The notes beneath the pieces were generated by a model, which was given only the letters and a program-made list of their open reading frames with translations, did no database searches and was not told the DNA's origin. This document shows, piece by piece, positions 49,393-59,357 of a stretch of 64,000 nucleotides of DNA. Each line of letters opens with the position of its first letter. Within the stretch, counting starts at the first letter, position 1. The stretch is from Epilithonimonas sp042695135. Its GTDB lineage: Bacteria > Bacteroidota > Bacteroidia > Flavobacteriales > Weeksellaceae. The DNA lies in the NCBI RefSeq assembly GCF_042695135.1, contig NZ_CP170547.1, positions 248,001-312,000 on the forward strand, given 5' to 3'. The position numbers and the translations under genes are program-made.

Positions 49393-49962
49393 TTAAGAAA
49401 TTCGTCTTCTTATCCTGCTGAGAGCCTGTGGTGTGATTCCAATATAGGAGGCAATATGTTTAAGTGGAATCTGTTGAAAAAGTTCTGGCTGTTCTTTCAT
49501 CATTTTTAGATATCTTTCTTCTGCAGACTCGCTAAGGAAAGAAAATTCTCTGTCCAGTTTTTCCACATACAGTCTTTCAACCGTAAGTCGCCCAATGAGA
49601 TTGCCGACAGTGTGCGATCTGTACAGTTCCTGCAGATCATCGTAATGAACTCTCCAAACGACCATATCCGTCAAAGCTTCCACATTGCATCGGGAGGGTG
49701 TTCTTTGTGTTAAGGAATCATAAGCGGTAAGATATTGATAATTAAAGACAAACCTGATGGTCAACTCTTTGTTTTCTTTAATGAAAAAAAGTCTGGCTGC
49801 TCCTGTTTCTACAAATGACAGATAATTTTCGACTTCGCCAACTTTCAAAATCAGATCTTTCTTTTTATATTCTGTTCTGATATTCATTTTTGTGAATTCT
49901 TTCCATTGTTTTTCGTCCAAAGGAATATTCTTGGAAAGAAGAAATTGTTTGATAAATTCCAT
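49393..49962 (-). CDS. Crp/Fnr-family transcriptional regulator
   Basis: A 189-residue regulator of the short Bacteroidota type. The cyclic-nucleotide-binding-like domain spans about residues 20-115 (KDLILKVGEVENYLSFVETGAAR, then TIRFVFNYQYLTAYDSL), but no cAMP-binding Arg/Ser pair is obvious, so the ligand is unknown. The C-terminal wing has FQQIPLKHIASYIGITPQALSRIRRRIS, a helix-turn-helix. It lies 10 bp after surE on the same strand, so both are co-transcribed. A second member of this family is at 61925-62494. Confidence 0.85.
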   Translation of the reverse strand: MEFIKQFLLSKNIPLDEKQWKEFTKMNIRTEYKKKDLILKVGEVENYLSFVETGAARLFFIKENKELTIRFVFNYQYLTAYDSLTQRTPSRCNVEALTDMVVWRVHYDDLQELYRSHTVGNLIGRLTVERLYVEKLDREFSFLSESAEERYLKMMKEQPELFQQIPLKHIASYIGITPQALSRIRRRIS

Positions 49963-49972
49963 CCAATAATTT

Positions 49973-50737
49973 TTATTGATAGACAGAATTCAGTTCCTGC
50001 ATATATTCATAAGCGGTCATATCAAATTTCACAGGAACAATGCTTAAAAATCCATTTGCCAAAGCCGTTTCATCAGCATCTTCGGACTCATCCATATTAT
50101 TGAAATAGCCCGTCAGCCAGTAGTATTTTTTACCGTGCGGATTGGTTCTTTCGTCGAAGCTTTCTTCCCATTTTGCATTGGCCTGCTTGCAGACTTTGAT
50201 CCCTTTGATCTCTTCTTTTTTAAGGTTAGGAATATTAACATTCAGTACAACTCCTTTTGGCATCGGATTTTCCAGAGTTTTCAGAATAATTTCCCTGATG
50301 AAATCTTCAGCCTGATCAAAATCTGCTTCCCATTTCAGATCGGCAAGAGAAAAACCAATCGCCTGCAGACCTTCGACGCCGGCTTCTACAGCAGCAGACA
50401 TCGTCCCGGAATAGATAACATTGATGGAAGAATTCGCACCGTGATTGATTCCGGAAACCACCAGATCCGGTCTTCTTGGAAGGATCTTGTCCAAAGCCAT
50501 TTTCACACAGTCCACAGGTGTTCCGGAACAGGAAAAATCTCTCTGAGGACCATCAAGATTCAGTTCTTCAAAACTTAAAGTTGAATTGATTGTGATAGCG
50601 TGTCCTTTGCCGCTTTGAGGGGAGTTGGGAGCGACTACTATGACGTCGCCGATTTCGTTTACAATGCTAATTAATTTTCTAATTCCAGGTGCTGTGATGC
50701 CATCATCATTGGTTACCAGTATCAATGGTTTGCTCAT
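49973..50737 (-). CDS. surE: 5'/3'-nucleotidase SurE
   Basis: A 254-residue metal-dependent nucleoside monophosphate phosphatase. Metal site at the start: LILVTNDDGITAPGIRKL (Asp-Asp), then VVAPNSPQSGKGHAIT (Ser), DLVVSGINHGANSSINVIYSGTMSAAVEA (Asn) and DETALANGFLSIVPVKFDMT near the end. All are standard for SurE. It is thought to act in nucleotide turnover during stress or stationary phase. The downstream Crp-like gene is in the same operon. A TAATTTTG box lies at 50776-50783 on the minus strand. Confidence 0.96.
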   Translation of the reverse strand: MSKPLILVTNDDGITAPGIRKLISIVNEIGDVIVVAPNSPQSGKGHAITINSTLSFEELNLDGPQRDFSCSGTPVDCVKMALDKILPRRPDLVVSGINHGANSSINVIYSGTMSAAVEAGVEGLQAIGFSLADLKWEADFDQAEDFIREIILKTLENPMPKGVVLNVNIPNLKKEEIKGIKVCKQANAKWEESFDERTNPHGKKYYWLTGYFNNMDESEDADETALANGFLSIVPVKFDMTAYEYMQELNSVYQ

Positions 50738-50775
50738 AAATCTTATTTTATATTTTTCGCTTTTTGCGACATTTT

Positions 50776-50783
50776 CAAAATTA
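50776..50783 (-). promoter_or_regulatory. -7 box of the surE operon
   Basis: Minus-strand TAATTTTG, 38 bp before the surE ATG. The remainder of the 327-bp gap 50738-51064 holds small hairpins (GCAGAT...ATCTGC at 50959-50988; TTTGC...GCAAA) but no ORF or clear promoter for the protease gene. Confidence 0.45.
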
Positions 50784-51064
50784 TCTCAAAAATAACCAAT
50801 TTATAATGAGTAAAATAAAATAAGGTGTTAAATTTGGTTTCGTTTTTGAATACCAACGTAACATTCAAAAGAAAATTTTGACTAATCAAAACCAAAGATT
50901 AAACAACTTTTCATATTTTTATAAAATATCGGAAATTTATTCGAAGATTATATGGATTTAGCAGATCAGGATTAAAGTTTAAATCTGCAAAATTTGCTTA
51001 ATCAGCAAAAAAATAATATTAAAAAATCTAATTTAAATAGATTGTAAAGCCACTTTTAAAATTT

Positions 51065-53185
51065 ATGTTCAAAAAAATCAAGTTCAAGAAACTGCTGATG
51101 TTTGCGCCGCTGATGACGCTGATGTTTTGTTTCAATTCTCCTCAAAATGATGATGAAAAAATGCAGACCATTATGGTAAGCGTTAAAAATACACTTTCAT
51201 ACCTTCATTACAGTCCGAAACCTATTAATGACGCTTATTCACAAGATGTTTTTGATAAATATATGGAAGATGTAGATGCATCCAAAAGATATTTTCTGCA
51301 ATCCGATATGGACGAGTTCAAAAAACATTATACAAAACTGGATGATTACCTGAACAACGGGAATCTTGTTTTTTATAAACTGACTGTTGACCGTCTCTAC
51401 CAACGTGTAGATGAGATCGATAAAATGGCTCAGGATATTCTTTCCAAACCAATTAACCTGGATGAAAACGATGAATTGATCCTTGAACCAAAGAAAAGAG
51501 TAAATCCTGCTGATGCAAAAGAACAGTACAACGAGTGGAAAAAATACATCAAGTACAACATTCTTCAGGAAATTGAAACGCTGAATAGCAAAGAAGAATC
51601 TCAGAAAAAAAAGAAAGATTCTGTTGTTAACAATAAACTGCCCGACACTATAAAATATGCGCCGCTTTCTATGGAAAAGAAACGTGAGAAAGCAACGGCA
51701 GAAGTAAAGGACCTGATCACTGATTCTTTCAGAAGATTCAAGAAAAGAAAAAAAATGGACTGGTTTTCTGTTTATATGAATGCATATACCGAAACATTTG
51801 ATCCTCACACCAGTTATTTTTCTCCAAAAAGCAAGGAAGAATTTGATATGAATTTTACCGGAAAAGTAATTGGAATTGGTGCTTTGATCCAGGAAAAAAG
51901 AGGTTTTCTATATTTGGGAGCGCTTACAATTGGCGCACCAGCCTGGAAATCAAAACAATTGGCAGAGGGCGATAAGATATTGAAAGTCAGATCAAAACCT
52001 AATGAAGAACCGGTAAATGTTGTCGGGATGTTATCTGACGAAGCAGTAAGGCTGATCCGTGGCGAAAAAGGAACACCTGTAACTTTGACTGTCGAGAAAA
52101 AGGACAAAACCATCAAAGAAGTGACCATGATCCGTGAAGAAGTGGCTATAGAAGACACTTTCGCAAGAAGTATCGCTGTTACAGGAAAAAACGGAAAAAA
52201 ATATGGATTCATCTATCTTCCAAGTTTCAATGTCGATTTTGATGACCCGAAAGGAAGGAATGCATCTGACGATATCAAAGCTGAACTGATCAAGCTTAAA
52301 AAAGAAAATGTAGAAGGCATCATCCTGGATCTTAGAAGTAACGGTGGAGGTTCTTTGACAGAAGTTGGCGACATTATGGGATTGTTTATGAATGCCGGTC
52401 CTTACGTACAAGTGAAAGACAGTCGTGGAAAAGTTCAGGTTCTGAGCAACAAATCCAACGAACCCATCTGGACAGGTCCACTTGTAATTATGCAAAATGA
52501 ATTATCTGCATCTGCATCCGAGATTCTTGCTGGTGCTATGCAGGATTACGGAAGAGCTGCTATAATAGGTTCACCAAGTTCTTTCGGAAAAGGAACTGTA
52601 CAAACCTTTGTTGAACTTAACAGGTTTTTGAATACCAATGATGATTTCGGTTCTTTGAAGCTGACCATCCAAAAATTCTACAGAATTACCGGAGAATCTA
52701 CACAGAGAAAAGGTGTGGAATCTGACATCAAAATGAAAGATTTCTTCTCTTATGCAGAAGTGGGAGAACGTTTTGATCAGTTCGCTTTACCTTGGGATAA
52801 AATTGAGACGGCAAGTTATAAGAAATTGACGACGTTAAATGTCCCTCAGTTACAGGCAGAGATTGACAAGCAACTTGTTAATAACATCAATTATAAATTG
52901 TTACAGGAATCTGCAGAATGGAAAGAAGCACTTGACAAAGAGGAAACCATCACGCTGAATCAAACCAAATTCAATGAGCTGATGAAAACGCGTAAAGCGC
53001 AGATCGATAAGTTTAAAGGTTTGGACAAATTCAATAACGGATTGAAATTCACACTTCATCCGGACGAAATGGAAAGAATTAAAAAAGACGAGGCATTTGC
53101 TAAGAAAACCGAAAACTGGAGAAAAAATCTTGAAAGAGATTTCTATCTGGAAGAAACGGTAGATGCATTATCGAAAATTAAATAA
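51065..53185 (+). CDS. prc: Carboxy-terminal processing (tail-specific) protease, Prc type
   Basis: A 706-residue S41A peptidase, close in size to E. coli Prc (682). An N-terminal hydrophobic segment (LLMFAPLMTLMFCFNS) directs it to the periplasm, perhaps as a lipoprotein. A long helical N-terminal domain is followed by a PDZ domain (about 240-330; FTGKVIGIGALIQEKRGFLY), then the catalytic core: ILDLRSNGGGSLTEV, LSASASEILAGAMQDYGR (Ser) and SSFGKGTVQTFVELNRF (Lys) giving a Ser-Lys dyad, and a C-terminal DUF3340-like helical domain. It trims or degrades periplasmic proteins. Single gene with a terminator. Confidence 0.93.
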   Translation: MFKKIKFKKLLMFAPLMTLMFCFNSPQNDDEKMQTIMVSVKNTLSYLHYSPKPINDAYSQDVFDKYMEDVDASKRYFLQSDMDEFKKHYTKLDDYLNNGNLVFYKLTVDRLYQRVDEIDKMAQDILSKPINLDENDELILEPKKRVNPADAKEQYNEWKKYIKYNILQEIETLNSKEESQKKKKDSVVNNKLPDTIKYAPLSMEKKREKATAEVKDLITDSFRRFKKRKKMDWFSVYMNAYTETFDPHTSYFSPKSKEEFDMNFTGKVIGIGALIQEKRGFLYLGALTIGAPAWKSKQLAEGDKILKVRSKPNEEPVNVVGMLSDEAVRLIRGEKGTPVTLTVEKKDKTIKEVTMIREEVAIEDTFARSIAVTGKNGKKYGFIYLPSFNVDFDDPKGRNASDDIKAELIKLKKENVEGIILDLRSNGGGSLTEVGDIMGLFMNAGPYVQVKDSRGKVQVLSNKSNEPIWTGPLVIMQNELSASASEILAGAMQDYGRAAIIGSPSSFGKGTVQTFVELNRFLNTNDDFGSLKLTIQKFYRITGESTQRKGVESDIKMKDFFSYAEVGERFDQFALPWDKIETASYKKLTTLNVPQLQAEIDKQLVNNINYKLLQESAEWKEALDKEETITLNQTKFNELMKTRKAQIDKFKGLDKFNNGLKFTLHPDEMERIKKDEAFAKKTENWRKNLERDFYLEETVDALSKIK

Positions 53186-53190
53186 ACAAC

Positions 53191-53224
53191 AAAAGCGTCC
53201 CGAGATTTCAGGACGCTTTTTTTT
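53191..53224 (+). terminator. prc terminator
   Basis: Stem AAAAGCGTCC / GGACGCTTTT followed by further T residues. Confidence 0.8.
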
Positions 53225-53240
53225 ATTGAAAAGTATATTT

Positions 53241-53795
53241 TTATTTCTTTATAATAATTCCTGTTTTAATATAACTATTAGATTTGATCTTATAAATATA
53301 TGAGCCAGAGACGAAATCAGAAATATCAATGTTGTAGATTTCTATTCCTTTTTTAATATTCTTATTAATAAGTATTTTCCCGCTCGCGTCATAAATTTCA
53401 AAAATAAAACTTGTGTCGTTTTGTTTCCCAAAAGAAATATTGACCAATTGTTCCGTTGGGTTAGGGTAAACCTTTATATTAAACGGAGCATCATTAGAAA
53501 CAATATTTATTTTTTGAGGAGCCAGGCTCCCACATTCTAAAGTTTGTGCTACAAAAGCTCCTGAAGGAGATGGCGAAGCTATGAAGCCGGGATTCATTAA
53601 AACATATCCATTAACCGGATCGCCGTCTAGCTCTACACTACCGGCACCATTAACGGATGAACTGATCGTAACATAAGTACTAGATTTTGTCACACCAACT
53701 GAGTAATTATCTGTTACAATGACGACATCAGATAAACAAGTCTGTCCACAGACAAAATGTGAGAGAAATATAGAACTGTAATATATATATTTCAT
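53241..53795 (-). CDS. Small secreted protein with T9SS type A sorting domain
   Basis: A 184-residue exported protein with a signal peptide ending near HFVCGQ. A short beta-rich stretch (YSVGVTKSSTYVTISSSVNG) follows, and the C-terminal 75 residues (FNIKVYPNPTEQLVNISFG, GKILINKNIKKGIEIYNIDI, YIYKIKSNSYIKTGIIIKK) are a canonical type IX sorting domain with the VYPNP entry. It is the last gene of a three-gene minus-strand unit with the coiled-coil and beta-helix proteins (2 and 15 bp gaps). The mature part is so small that it may be a structural partner or an anchor for the other two. Confidence 0.85.
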   Translation of the reverse strand: MKYIYYSSIFLSHFVCGQTCLSDVVIVTDNYSVGVTKSSTYVTISSSVNGAGSVELDGDPVNGYVLMNPGFIASPSPSGAFVAQTLECGSLAPQKINIVSNDAPFNIKVYPNPTEQLVNISFGKQNDTSFIFEIYDASGKILINKNIKKGIEIYNIDISDFVSGSYIYKIKSNSYIKTGIIIKK

Positions 53796-53797
53796 AT

Positions 53798-55291
53798 TTA
53801 GTTGTTTTTATATTTTTCTTTCAGTTCCTTATTTTGTTTTTTCAGATCCTCTATTTCCTTTTTCATTTCGATGAGGTAAAGTGTCAGCTCCTCGATCTTT
53901 TCCATTTGTTTAGCCTGCATCTGTGCCAGGTCTATTCCACCGTCTTTGATGATCTCTTCGGAAGAAGGGATGTTCGGAAGGTGTTTATTTGCGAGGATAT
54001 ATTGTTCTACTTCTTCCAGTGTTTTCAGCTTATAATTTTTATCGAATACATAATCTGACCATTGAGTGCTTGTTGTCACCGCGGCTTTGAACTTTTGTGA
54101 TAAAATACCTCCTGTGACGTATAATCTATAATCACCCGGGGTTGCGGGAATTGTGTTATCCGAGATAACTACCTTTCCCCCGGAAGGATTTATGAGAAAA
54201 GTTCCTGGTAATTCTGAAGTTGTTATCATTTTTAAATCAACGTGATTTGCAGTTCCTCCATCATAAATTTTTACACCTCCAGTTCCTCCTCCATAATCTT
54301 GAGCATAATTTAAGTAAACAGAAGATTCTGGACTGTTAGTATTTGGATGTCCCGAATTTATAATTAAATTTCCTTCTGTTGCCCTCTGGATGATCGCATC
54401 ACCTGATGTAGTTGGAGTGGTTAATCTTAAAAAATTTCCTGATAGATTGACATTGCCATTTACATCCAACAAAGCTTTGGGATCTGTGGTTCCAATTCCT
54501 ACATTCCCATTTGCACTGATCTGCATTCTTGTTATGGGTGAACTTCCATTAGCTTTAGGACTTGTTAAAAACTGAAGGTATGTGTCCAAATTATCTCCTC
54601 TAAATGATCTGATCTTTGCTTTTCCGGCTTCAGCAAATTCAAAAGAAATATCTCTGCTGAAATCGGGAGTATATGTTGCATTTTCATCAGGGTAATTACG
54701 ATTATTGGCACCTATAATTACTAAATTATTAAGATTATTAAGACCTGTATCTTCAATATTACCCATTCTCACACCACCTTTGACATCTAACATTGCTTGT
54801 GGATTAATTGTGCCTATACCAACTTTTCCATCGTGATTAATATGCATACGTACCTGAGGAACATCTGAAGTCGCACTGTGTAAATTAGTTAAAAATTCAA
54901 GATAAGTATCCCAATTATCTCCTCTGAACGACCTAATTTTTGCGCTCCCTGCACTTGCAAATTCATAAGAAATATCTCGGTAGCTGGTAGGGGGAATATT
55001 AGGCGTATTAAAAGTCTGATTAGGCTGATTTGCTCCGTGAATAACTAACTTATTTATATCATTGCCTTGGTTATCAATTACATTCTTATTAAAAGAAAAT
55101 AAATTCTCACCACCAAATAATAGATTTAGATTCCCATCAGAATTTTCGAAACATATATTTTTAGCTTGTGTCGCTCCCTCCAGGCAAACGTCAATTGCCT
55201 TCGGAAAATTAATTGGACATTGAGAAAACAAGAGATTAGCTGATATGACACTAATGCCGGTAAGAATAATTTTTAAGTTGTTATTTTTCAT
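53798..55291 (-). CDS. Secreted tail-fibre-like protein with C-terminal coiled coil
   Basis: A 497-residue exported protein with signal MKNNNLKIILTGISVISANLLFSQ. It has two repeats of a roughly 95-residue unit, each beginning near an INKLVIHGAN/LNNLVIIGAN strand, containing AKIRSFRGDNWDTYLEFLT or its counterpart, and ending in a GxVGIGTxxPxAxLDVxG motif typical of trimeric tail-fibre heads. The C-terminal 100 residues (WSDYVFDKNYKLKTLEEVEQYI, LPNIPSSEEIIKDGGIDLAQM, then a long coiled coil) are the conserved S74-like chaperone region common in Bacteroidota. It is likely a trimeric surface fibre. No T9SS domain is attached. Confidence 0.8.
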   Translation of the reverse strand: MKNNNLKIILTGISVISANLLFSQCPINFPKAIDVCLEGATQAKNICFENSDGNLNLLFGGENLFSFNKNVIDNQGNDINKLVIHGANQPNQTFNTPNIPPTSYRDISYEFASAGSAKIRSFRGDNWDTYLEFLTNLHSATSDVPQVRMHINHDGKVGIGTINPQAMLDVKGGVRMGNIEDTGLNNLNNLVIIGANNRNYPDENATYTPDFSRDISFEFAEAGKAKIRSFRGDNLDTYLQFLTSPKANGSSPITRMQISANGNVGIGTTDPKALLDVNGNVNLSGNFLRLTTPTTSGDAIIQRATEGNLIINSGHPNTNSPESSVYLNYAQDYGGGTGGVKIYDGGTANHVDLKMITTSELPGTFLINPSGGKVVISDNTIPATPGDYRLYVTGGILSQKFKAAVTTSTQWSDYVFDKNYKLKTLEEVEQYILANKHLPNIPSSEEIIKDGGIDLAQMQAKQMEKIEELTLYLIEMKKEIEDLKKQNKELKEKYKNN

Positions 55292-55306
55292 TTTTATAGT
55301 TTTGTT

Positions 55307-57181
55307 TTAATTACAGTTTACATTTGATTTGACTCCGGAAGCATTCATAATATCTTTTGCAGCAGCGGGCATTTGATCCATTATATTTATTTGAGTATTA
55401 TTATTAACGGTTATATTTGAACACGCCGGGTAACAAGTTAAGTTGCCCGGTGGAGGAGGTAAATAAGAAGACTTAAAATAATTATCTATAATATTAACAT
55501 ATTCGGACCCAGAATAAAACACAATGCTTTTTACATGATTAGCATTACAATCTATTTGATCAGGAATATCCGATGAACTGTCCGTATCTATTAAATTGCC
55601 AGTTACATCAATAAAACTAGCATCATTATCCATATAAATTGCTCCTAAATAAACACGCTGATTTAAAATATAATTACCAGAAATTTGCGTTTTATGAGTC
55701 GCATCTCCCTGAGCACTTTGTGTGTAGATTCCTCCACCATCTGGCATAAATTGATCTGTACAATCTATTTTATTATATTTAATACAATTGACTCCTACGT
55801 TGTATATTTTTTTCCAACCCCAGCCAACAGATATTCCTGTATAAGGAAACTTTGTTAAAGTATTGTGATTTACAGTAGTATATTTAGCATAAGGAACAAA
55901 AATACCAACTGATCCAGAATATTCATTAGCAATATTTGTGATCGTGTTATTTATAATTTTATTTCTTATTACCGATTCAATTTTTGTATTGTCCACAGTT
56001 CCTACTCTTATGGCGCTTGCAGCAATATCTTCAAATTTATTACTGCATATAATATTATCTGCGGAACTTTCTCCAAAACTTAAGGCTGTAGAGCCAATAC
56101 TTTTAAATTCACAATTAAAAATATTTATATGGGAAGCGTTTTTAAATGATATTGCGGCAGGTATTACATTTGTATTTCTACTTCCGATTGTAGGTACACA
56201 ATACCAATCAGCTTGTTCTGTGATAAAACCATTATTGGAGACAGAAACACCCAAATAACCATTATTTTCAGAAGGTTTATTCCAGGTAGTATGGCTGAAG
56301 ATTAGATTGTTAAATTTAATATATCCTGCTCCATCTTCTCCTGATATTAAACTTTCCAAAGTTGGTATTACAACATTTGTTGGAATAGTATTAGAGCCCA
56401 AATAAATCGTATGACTGCCAGAATTTGATCTATCTATATACCATTCATCAGTCTGATCCAGTAACTCAAGAGCATTTTCTACCCATTTTACAGGAGCCGT
56501 CTTAAAATGGTTTTTTTCCGGGTCACTATAATTATCGTGCAGTATATTCCAAAAATTATTATTAATAATAATCTGTCTATAATTGCAAACAGACTCTACA
56601 GGAATCCTATAGCTTTTCCAAAACATATCAGAAACAATTTCAACGTCTTTGATATTTGCCCAACTTGAAAAATCTGTACAAGAAGTAGAAAAATAACCTG
56701 TACTGGTTTCAATTAATCCCATATCCTTTTCACTTCTTGCTCTGATTGCTTTATGTCCATTTACATAAACTTGCCGAGAATATAAATTGCCAATATTAGC
56801 TTTGTATATATCCTTATCTTGAATTTTTGTCCATCCTGTTGGAATAGTTTGTCCACTAGTAATAACCGGCTTATTTGCGGGATCTTCTGCCTGATATATA
56901 ACAAAGTGTCCATTTTTGCCGCTATCATCAGAAGTGAATACTAATGTAGATTCTAAAAGATAGCTTCCTCCTGCTATATGAACTACTATGTCTTGAGTCA
57001 TAGGATAAGTATTTATTTGGTTTCTTATTACACTTTTAGCCTTGTCAATAGTTTTAAAAGGATTTCCAGAAGTGCCGTCTCCTGTGATGTTGTTCCCATT
57101 AGTTGATACATAGTAGTTATACATCTGGGAATTTACTTTGATTAGCAATAGGAGACAAATTAATAAAAATTTATATTTCAT
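55307..57181 (-). CDS. Secreted right-handed beta-helix protein
   Basis: A 624-residue exported protein with signal MKYKFLLICLLLLIKVNSQ. It opens YYVSTNGNNITGDGTSGNPFKTIDKAKSVI, the DUF1565-like entry of pectate-lyase-type beta-helices. Parallel beta-helix rungs follow over about residues 270-600 (NIFNCEFKSIGSTALSFGES, NKIINNTITNIANEYSG, NHNTLTKFPYTGISVGWGWK). Proteins of this layout include polysaccharide lyases and galactosidases; possible catalytic Asp residues occur (DGGGIYTQSAQGD, YMDNDASF) but I cannot assign activity. There is no T9SS domain of its own. It is the first gene of the three-gene surface unit. Confidence 0.8.
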   Translation of the reverse strand: MKYKFLLICLLLLIKVNSQMYNYYVSTNGNNITGDGTSGNPFKTIDKAKSVIRNQINTYPMTQDIVVHIAGGSYLLESTLVFTSDDSGKNGHFVIYQAEDPANKPVITSGQTIPTGWTKIQDKDIYKANIGNLYSRQVYVNGHKAIRARSEKDMGLIETSTGYFSTSCTDFSSWANIKDVEIVSDMFWKSYRIPVESVCNYRQIIINNNFWNILHDNYSDPEKNHFKTAPVKWVENALELLDQTDEWYIDRSNSGSHTIYLGSNTIPTNVVIPTLESLISGEDGAGYIKFNNLIFSHTTWNKPSENNGYLGVSVSNNGFITEQADWYCVPTIGSRNTNVIPAAISFKNASHINIFNCEFKSIGSTALSFGESSADNIICSNKFEDIAASAIRVGTVDNTKIESVIRNKIINNTITNIANEYSGSVGIFVPYAKYTTVNHNTLTKFPYTGISVGWGWKKIYNVGVNCIKYNKIDCTDQFMPDGGGIYTQSAQGDATHKTQISGNYILNQRVYLGAIYMDNDASFIDVTGNLIDTDSSSDIPDQIDCNANHVKSIVFYSGSEYVNIIDNYFKSSYLPPPPGNLTCYPACSNITVNNNTQINIMDQMPAAAKDIMNASGVKSNVNCN

Positions 57182-57303
57182 TATTCATATTTTTAATTTA
57201 TTAAATTAATACTTTTTTTGGACTATTAACTAAAATTAAAAATAATTTTTGTTAACTTAACAGAAATAAAATAACACTATGAAATAATGTTTATAAAAAA
57301 CAC

Positions 57304-57337
57304 AAAAGGCGGAACTAAAATTTAGTTCCGCCTTTTT
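57304..57337. terminator. Bidirectional terminator upstream of the surface-protein unit and after htpG
   Basis: Stem AAAAGGCGGAACTAAA / TTTAGTTCCGCCTTTT. It serves htpG on the minus strand; the surface unit begins about 120 bp beyond. Confidence 0.8.
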
Positions 57338-57357
57338 ATATTAAAATAAAATATTAT

Positions 57358-59250
57358 TTACTTCAAACTCTCAAAACTACGTTTGATAAAATCCGTCAGT
57401 TCTTTTCCTTTCAAAAGATTCTGAGACAATTTCGCCAGATCCAAAGCCTGATTGATCATCGCACTTTTCTCTTCAGCATTATCTTTTTTCAATAATTCTC
57501 CGGCAAAATCTGAGTTAGAATTTACTACCAGATTATACATTTCCGGGAAACCGCTCATTCCGAACATTCCGCCGCCGCCACCGGTTGCCTGCATATCCTT
57601 CATTCTTCGGAAAAATTCTGGCTGAGTCAATGTAAATGGCGCGTCTGTAGAATCCAGATCTTCTAACTGAACCGTGAATTTTTTGTCACTAATAGACTCT
57701 TCGATACTTTTCTTCAAAGTTTCTTTGTCAGAATCATTCAGTTTAGAAATAACAGGTTCATCTTTTTTGATCAGATTATTGATGTGATCTGCATCTACTC
57801 TCGCAAAAGAAACGTTCTCTTTAGAACCTTCCAATTTCTGGATCAAGTGAGGAACGATTGGAGAATCCAACAGCAGAACTTCATAACCTTTATCTTTTGC
57901 AGATTCGATGTAGCTGTGTTGCTCATCAGCATTAGTTGCATATAAGATGACGGTTTTTCCATCTTTGTCCGTTTGAGTCGGTTTGATTTTCTCAACCAAT
58001 TCATTCCAAAGATAATATTTGCCTTCCGTTGTTGGGTAAAGCACAAATTTGTCAGATTTTTCATAGAATTTATCTTCAGAGATCATTCCGTATTCGATCA
58101 CGATCTTGATGTCATTCCATTTTTGTTCGTAATCTTCACGGTTTTCATTGAAGAGAGAAACCATTTTGTCCGCCACTTTTTTCGTGATGTAAGAAGAGAT
58201 TTTTTTCACCGCACCATCAGCCTGCAGGTAAGAGCGTGAAACATTCAAAGGAATATCCGGAGAATCGATCACACCTCTCAGCAACATCAGGAAATCCGGA
58301 ACAATACCTTTCACCTCATCAGTCACATAAACCTGATTTTGATACAATTGAATTTTATCTTTCTCAATATTAAGGTTATTCGCCAATTTTGGGAAGAACA
58401 AAACACCCGTCAAATTGAACGGATAATCCACGTTCAAATGGATATGGAACAACGGATCCTCAAATTGCATCGGGTACAATTCTCTGTAGAAATTGTTGTA
58501 ATCCTCGTCTTTCAGTTCAGACGGAGCTTTTGTCCACGCCGGATTTGGATTATTGATGATGTTATCCACTTCAATTGTTTCTGCTTTTGCATCTTCCGCA
58601 GAACCTTCTGGTAAAGGCAAAGTTTCAGTTTTCGTTCCAAATTTGATTGGAATCTGATTGAATTTATTATACTTCGTCAAAAGTTCACGGATTTTAGATT
58701 CTTCCAAAAATTCCAAAGAATCTTCTGCAATATGAAGCACGATTTCCGTTCCTCTGTAAGCTTTTTCCGTTTCTTCCAAAGTATATTCCGGACTTCCATC
58801 ACAGATCCAACGAACCGCTTTGCTATCTTCTTTGTAAGACTTTGTAAAGATTTCCACTTTCTCCGCCACCATAAATGCCGAATAAAATCCAAGACCAAAA
58901 TGTCCGATAATTCCCGCATCTTTTGCAGAATCCTTATATTTTTCAAGGAATTCCTCCGCACCCGAAAATGCAACCTGATTGATGTATTTCTCAACTTCCT
59001 CACCCGTCATCCCAAGACCTTGATCCTTGATCGTCAGCGTTTTCGCCTCCTTATCAATTTTCACCTCGATAATCGGATTTCCGTAATCCACTTTCGCTTC
59101 ACCAATTACGGTCAGATGTTTCAACTTCGTCGTCGCATCCGTCGCATTGGAGATCAATTCACGTAGAAAAATCTCGTGATCACTGTAAAGAAACTTCTTG
59201 ATCAGCGGGAAAATATTCTCCACCGACACATTAATACTTCCTGTTGACAT
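57358..59250 (-). CDS. htpG: Molecular chaperone HtpG (Hsp90)
   Basis: A 630-residue cytosolic ATP-dependent chaperone. GHKL ATPase motifs: LRELISNATDATTKL, IKDQGLGMTGEEV, GHFGLGFYSAFMVA and RGTEIVLHI. The middle domain has DPLFHIHLNVDYPFNLTGVLFFPK and LNVSRSYLQ with the catalytic Arg, and the C-terminal domain carries a short GGGGGMFGMSGFPEMYN insert and the dimerisation helices. The length is normal for HtpG. It ends at a strong terminator. Confidence 0.96.
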   Translation of the reverse strand: MSTGSINVSVENIFPLIKKFLYSDHEIFLRELISNATDATTKLKHLTVIGEAKVDYGNPIIEVKIDKEAKTLTIKDQGLGMTGEEVEKYINQVAFSGAEEFLEKYKDSAKDAGIIGHFGLGFYSAFMVAEKVEIFTKSYKEDSKAVRWICDGSPEYTLEETEKAYRGTEIVLHIAEDSLEFLEESKIRELLTKYNKFNQIPIKFGTKTETLPLPEGSAEDAKAETIEVDNIINNPNPAWTKAPSELKDEDYNNFYRELYPMQFEDPLFHIHLNVDYPFNLTGVLFFPKLANNLNIEKDKIQLYQNQVYVTDEVKGIVPDFLMLLRGVIDSPDIPLNVSRSYLQADGAVKKISSYITKKVADKMVSLFNENREDYEQKWNDIKIVIEYGMISEDKFYEKSDKFVLYPTTEGKYYLWNELVEKIKPTQTDKDGKTVILYATNADEQHSYIESAKDKGYEVLLLDSPIVPHLIQKLEGSKENVSFARVDADHINNLIKKDEPVISKLNDSDKETLKKSIEESISDKKFTVQLEDLDSTDAPFTLTQPEFFRRMKDMQATGGGGGMFGMSGFPEMYNLVVNSNSDFAGELLKKDNAEEKSAMINQALDLAKLSQNLLKGKELTDFIKRSFESLK

Positions 59251-59357
59251 ATTATATTATTTTTTGTTAATTTTCTATTTCCAAACTCCCGAACCCTCAA
59301 ACTCTAATACTCTCAAACATAATTTCGGGCGACTGCCAAAAGCCAAAACTTTCCCTA

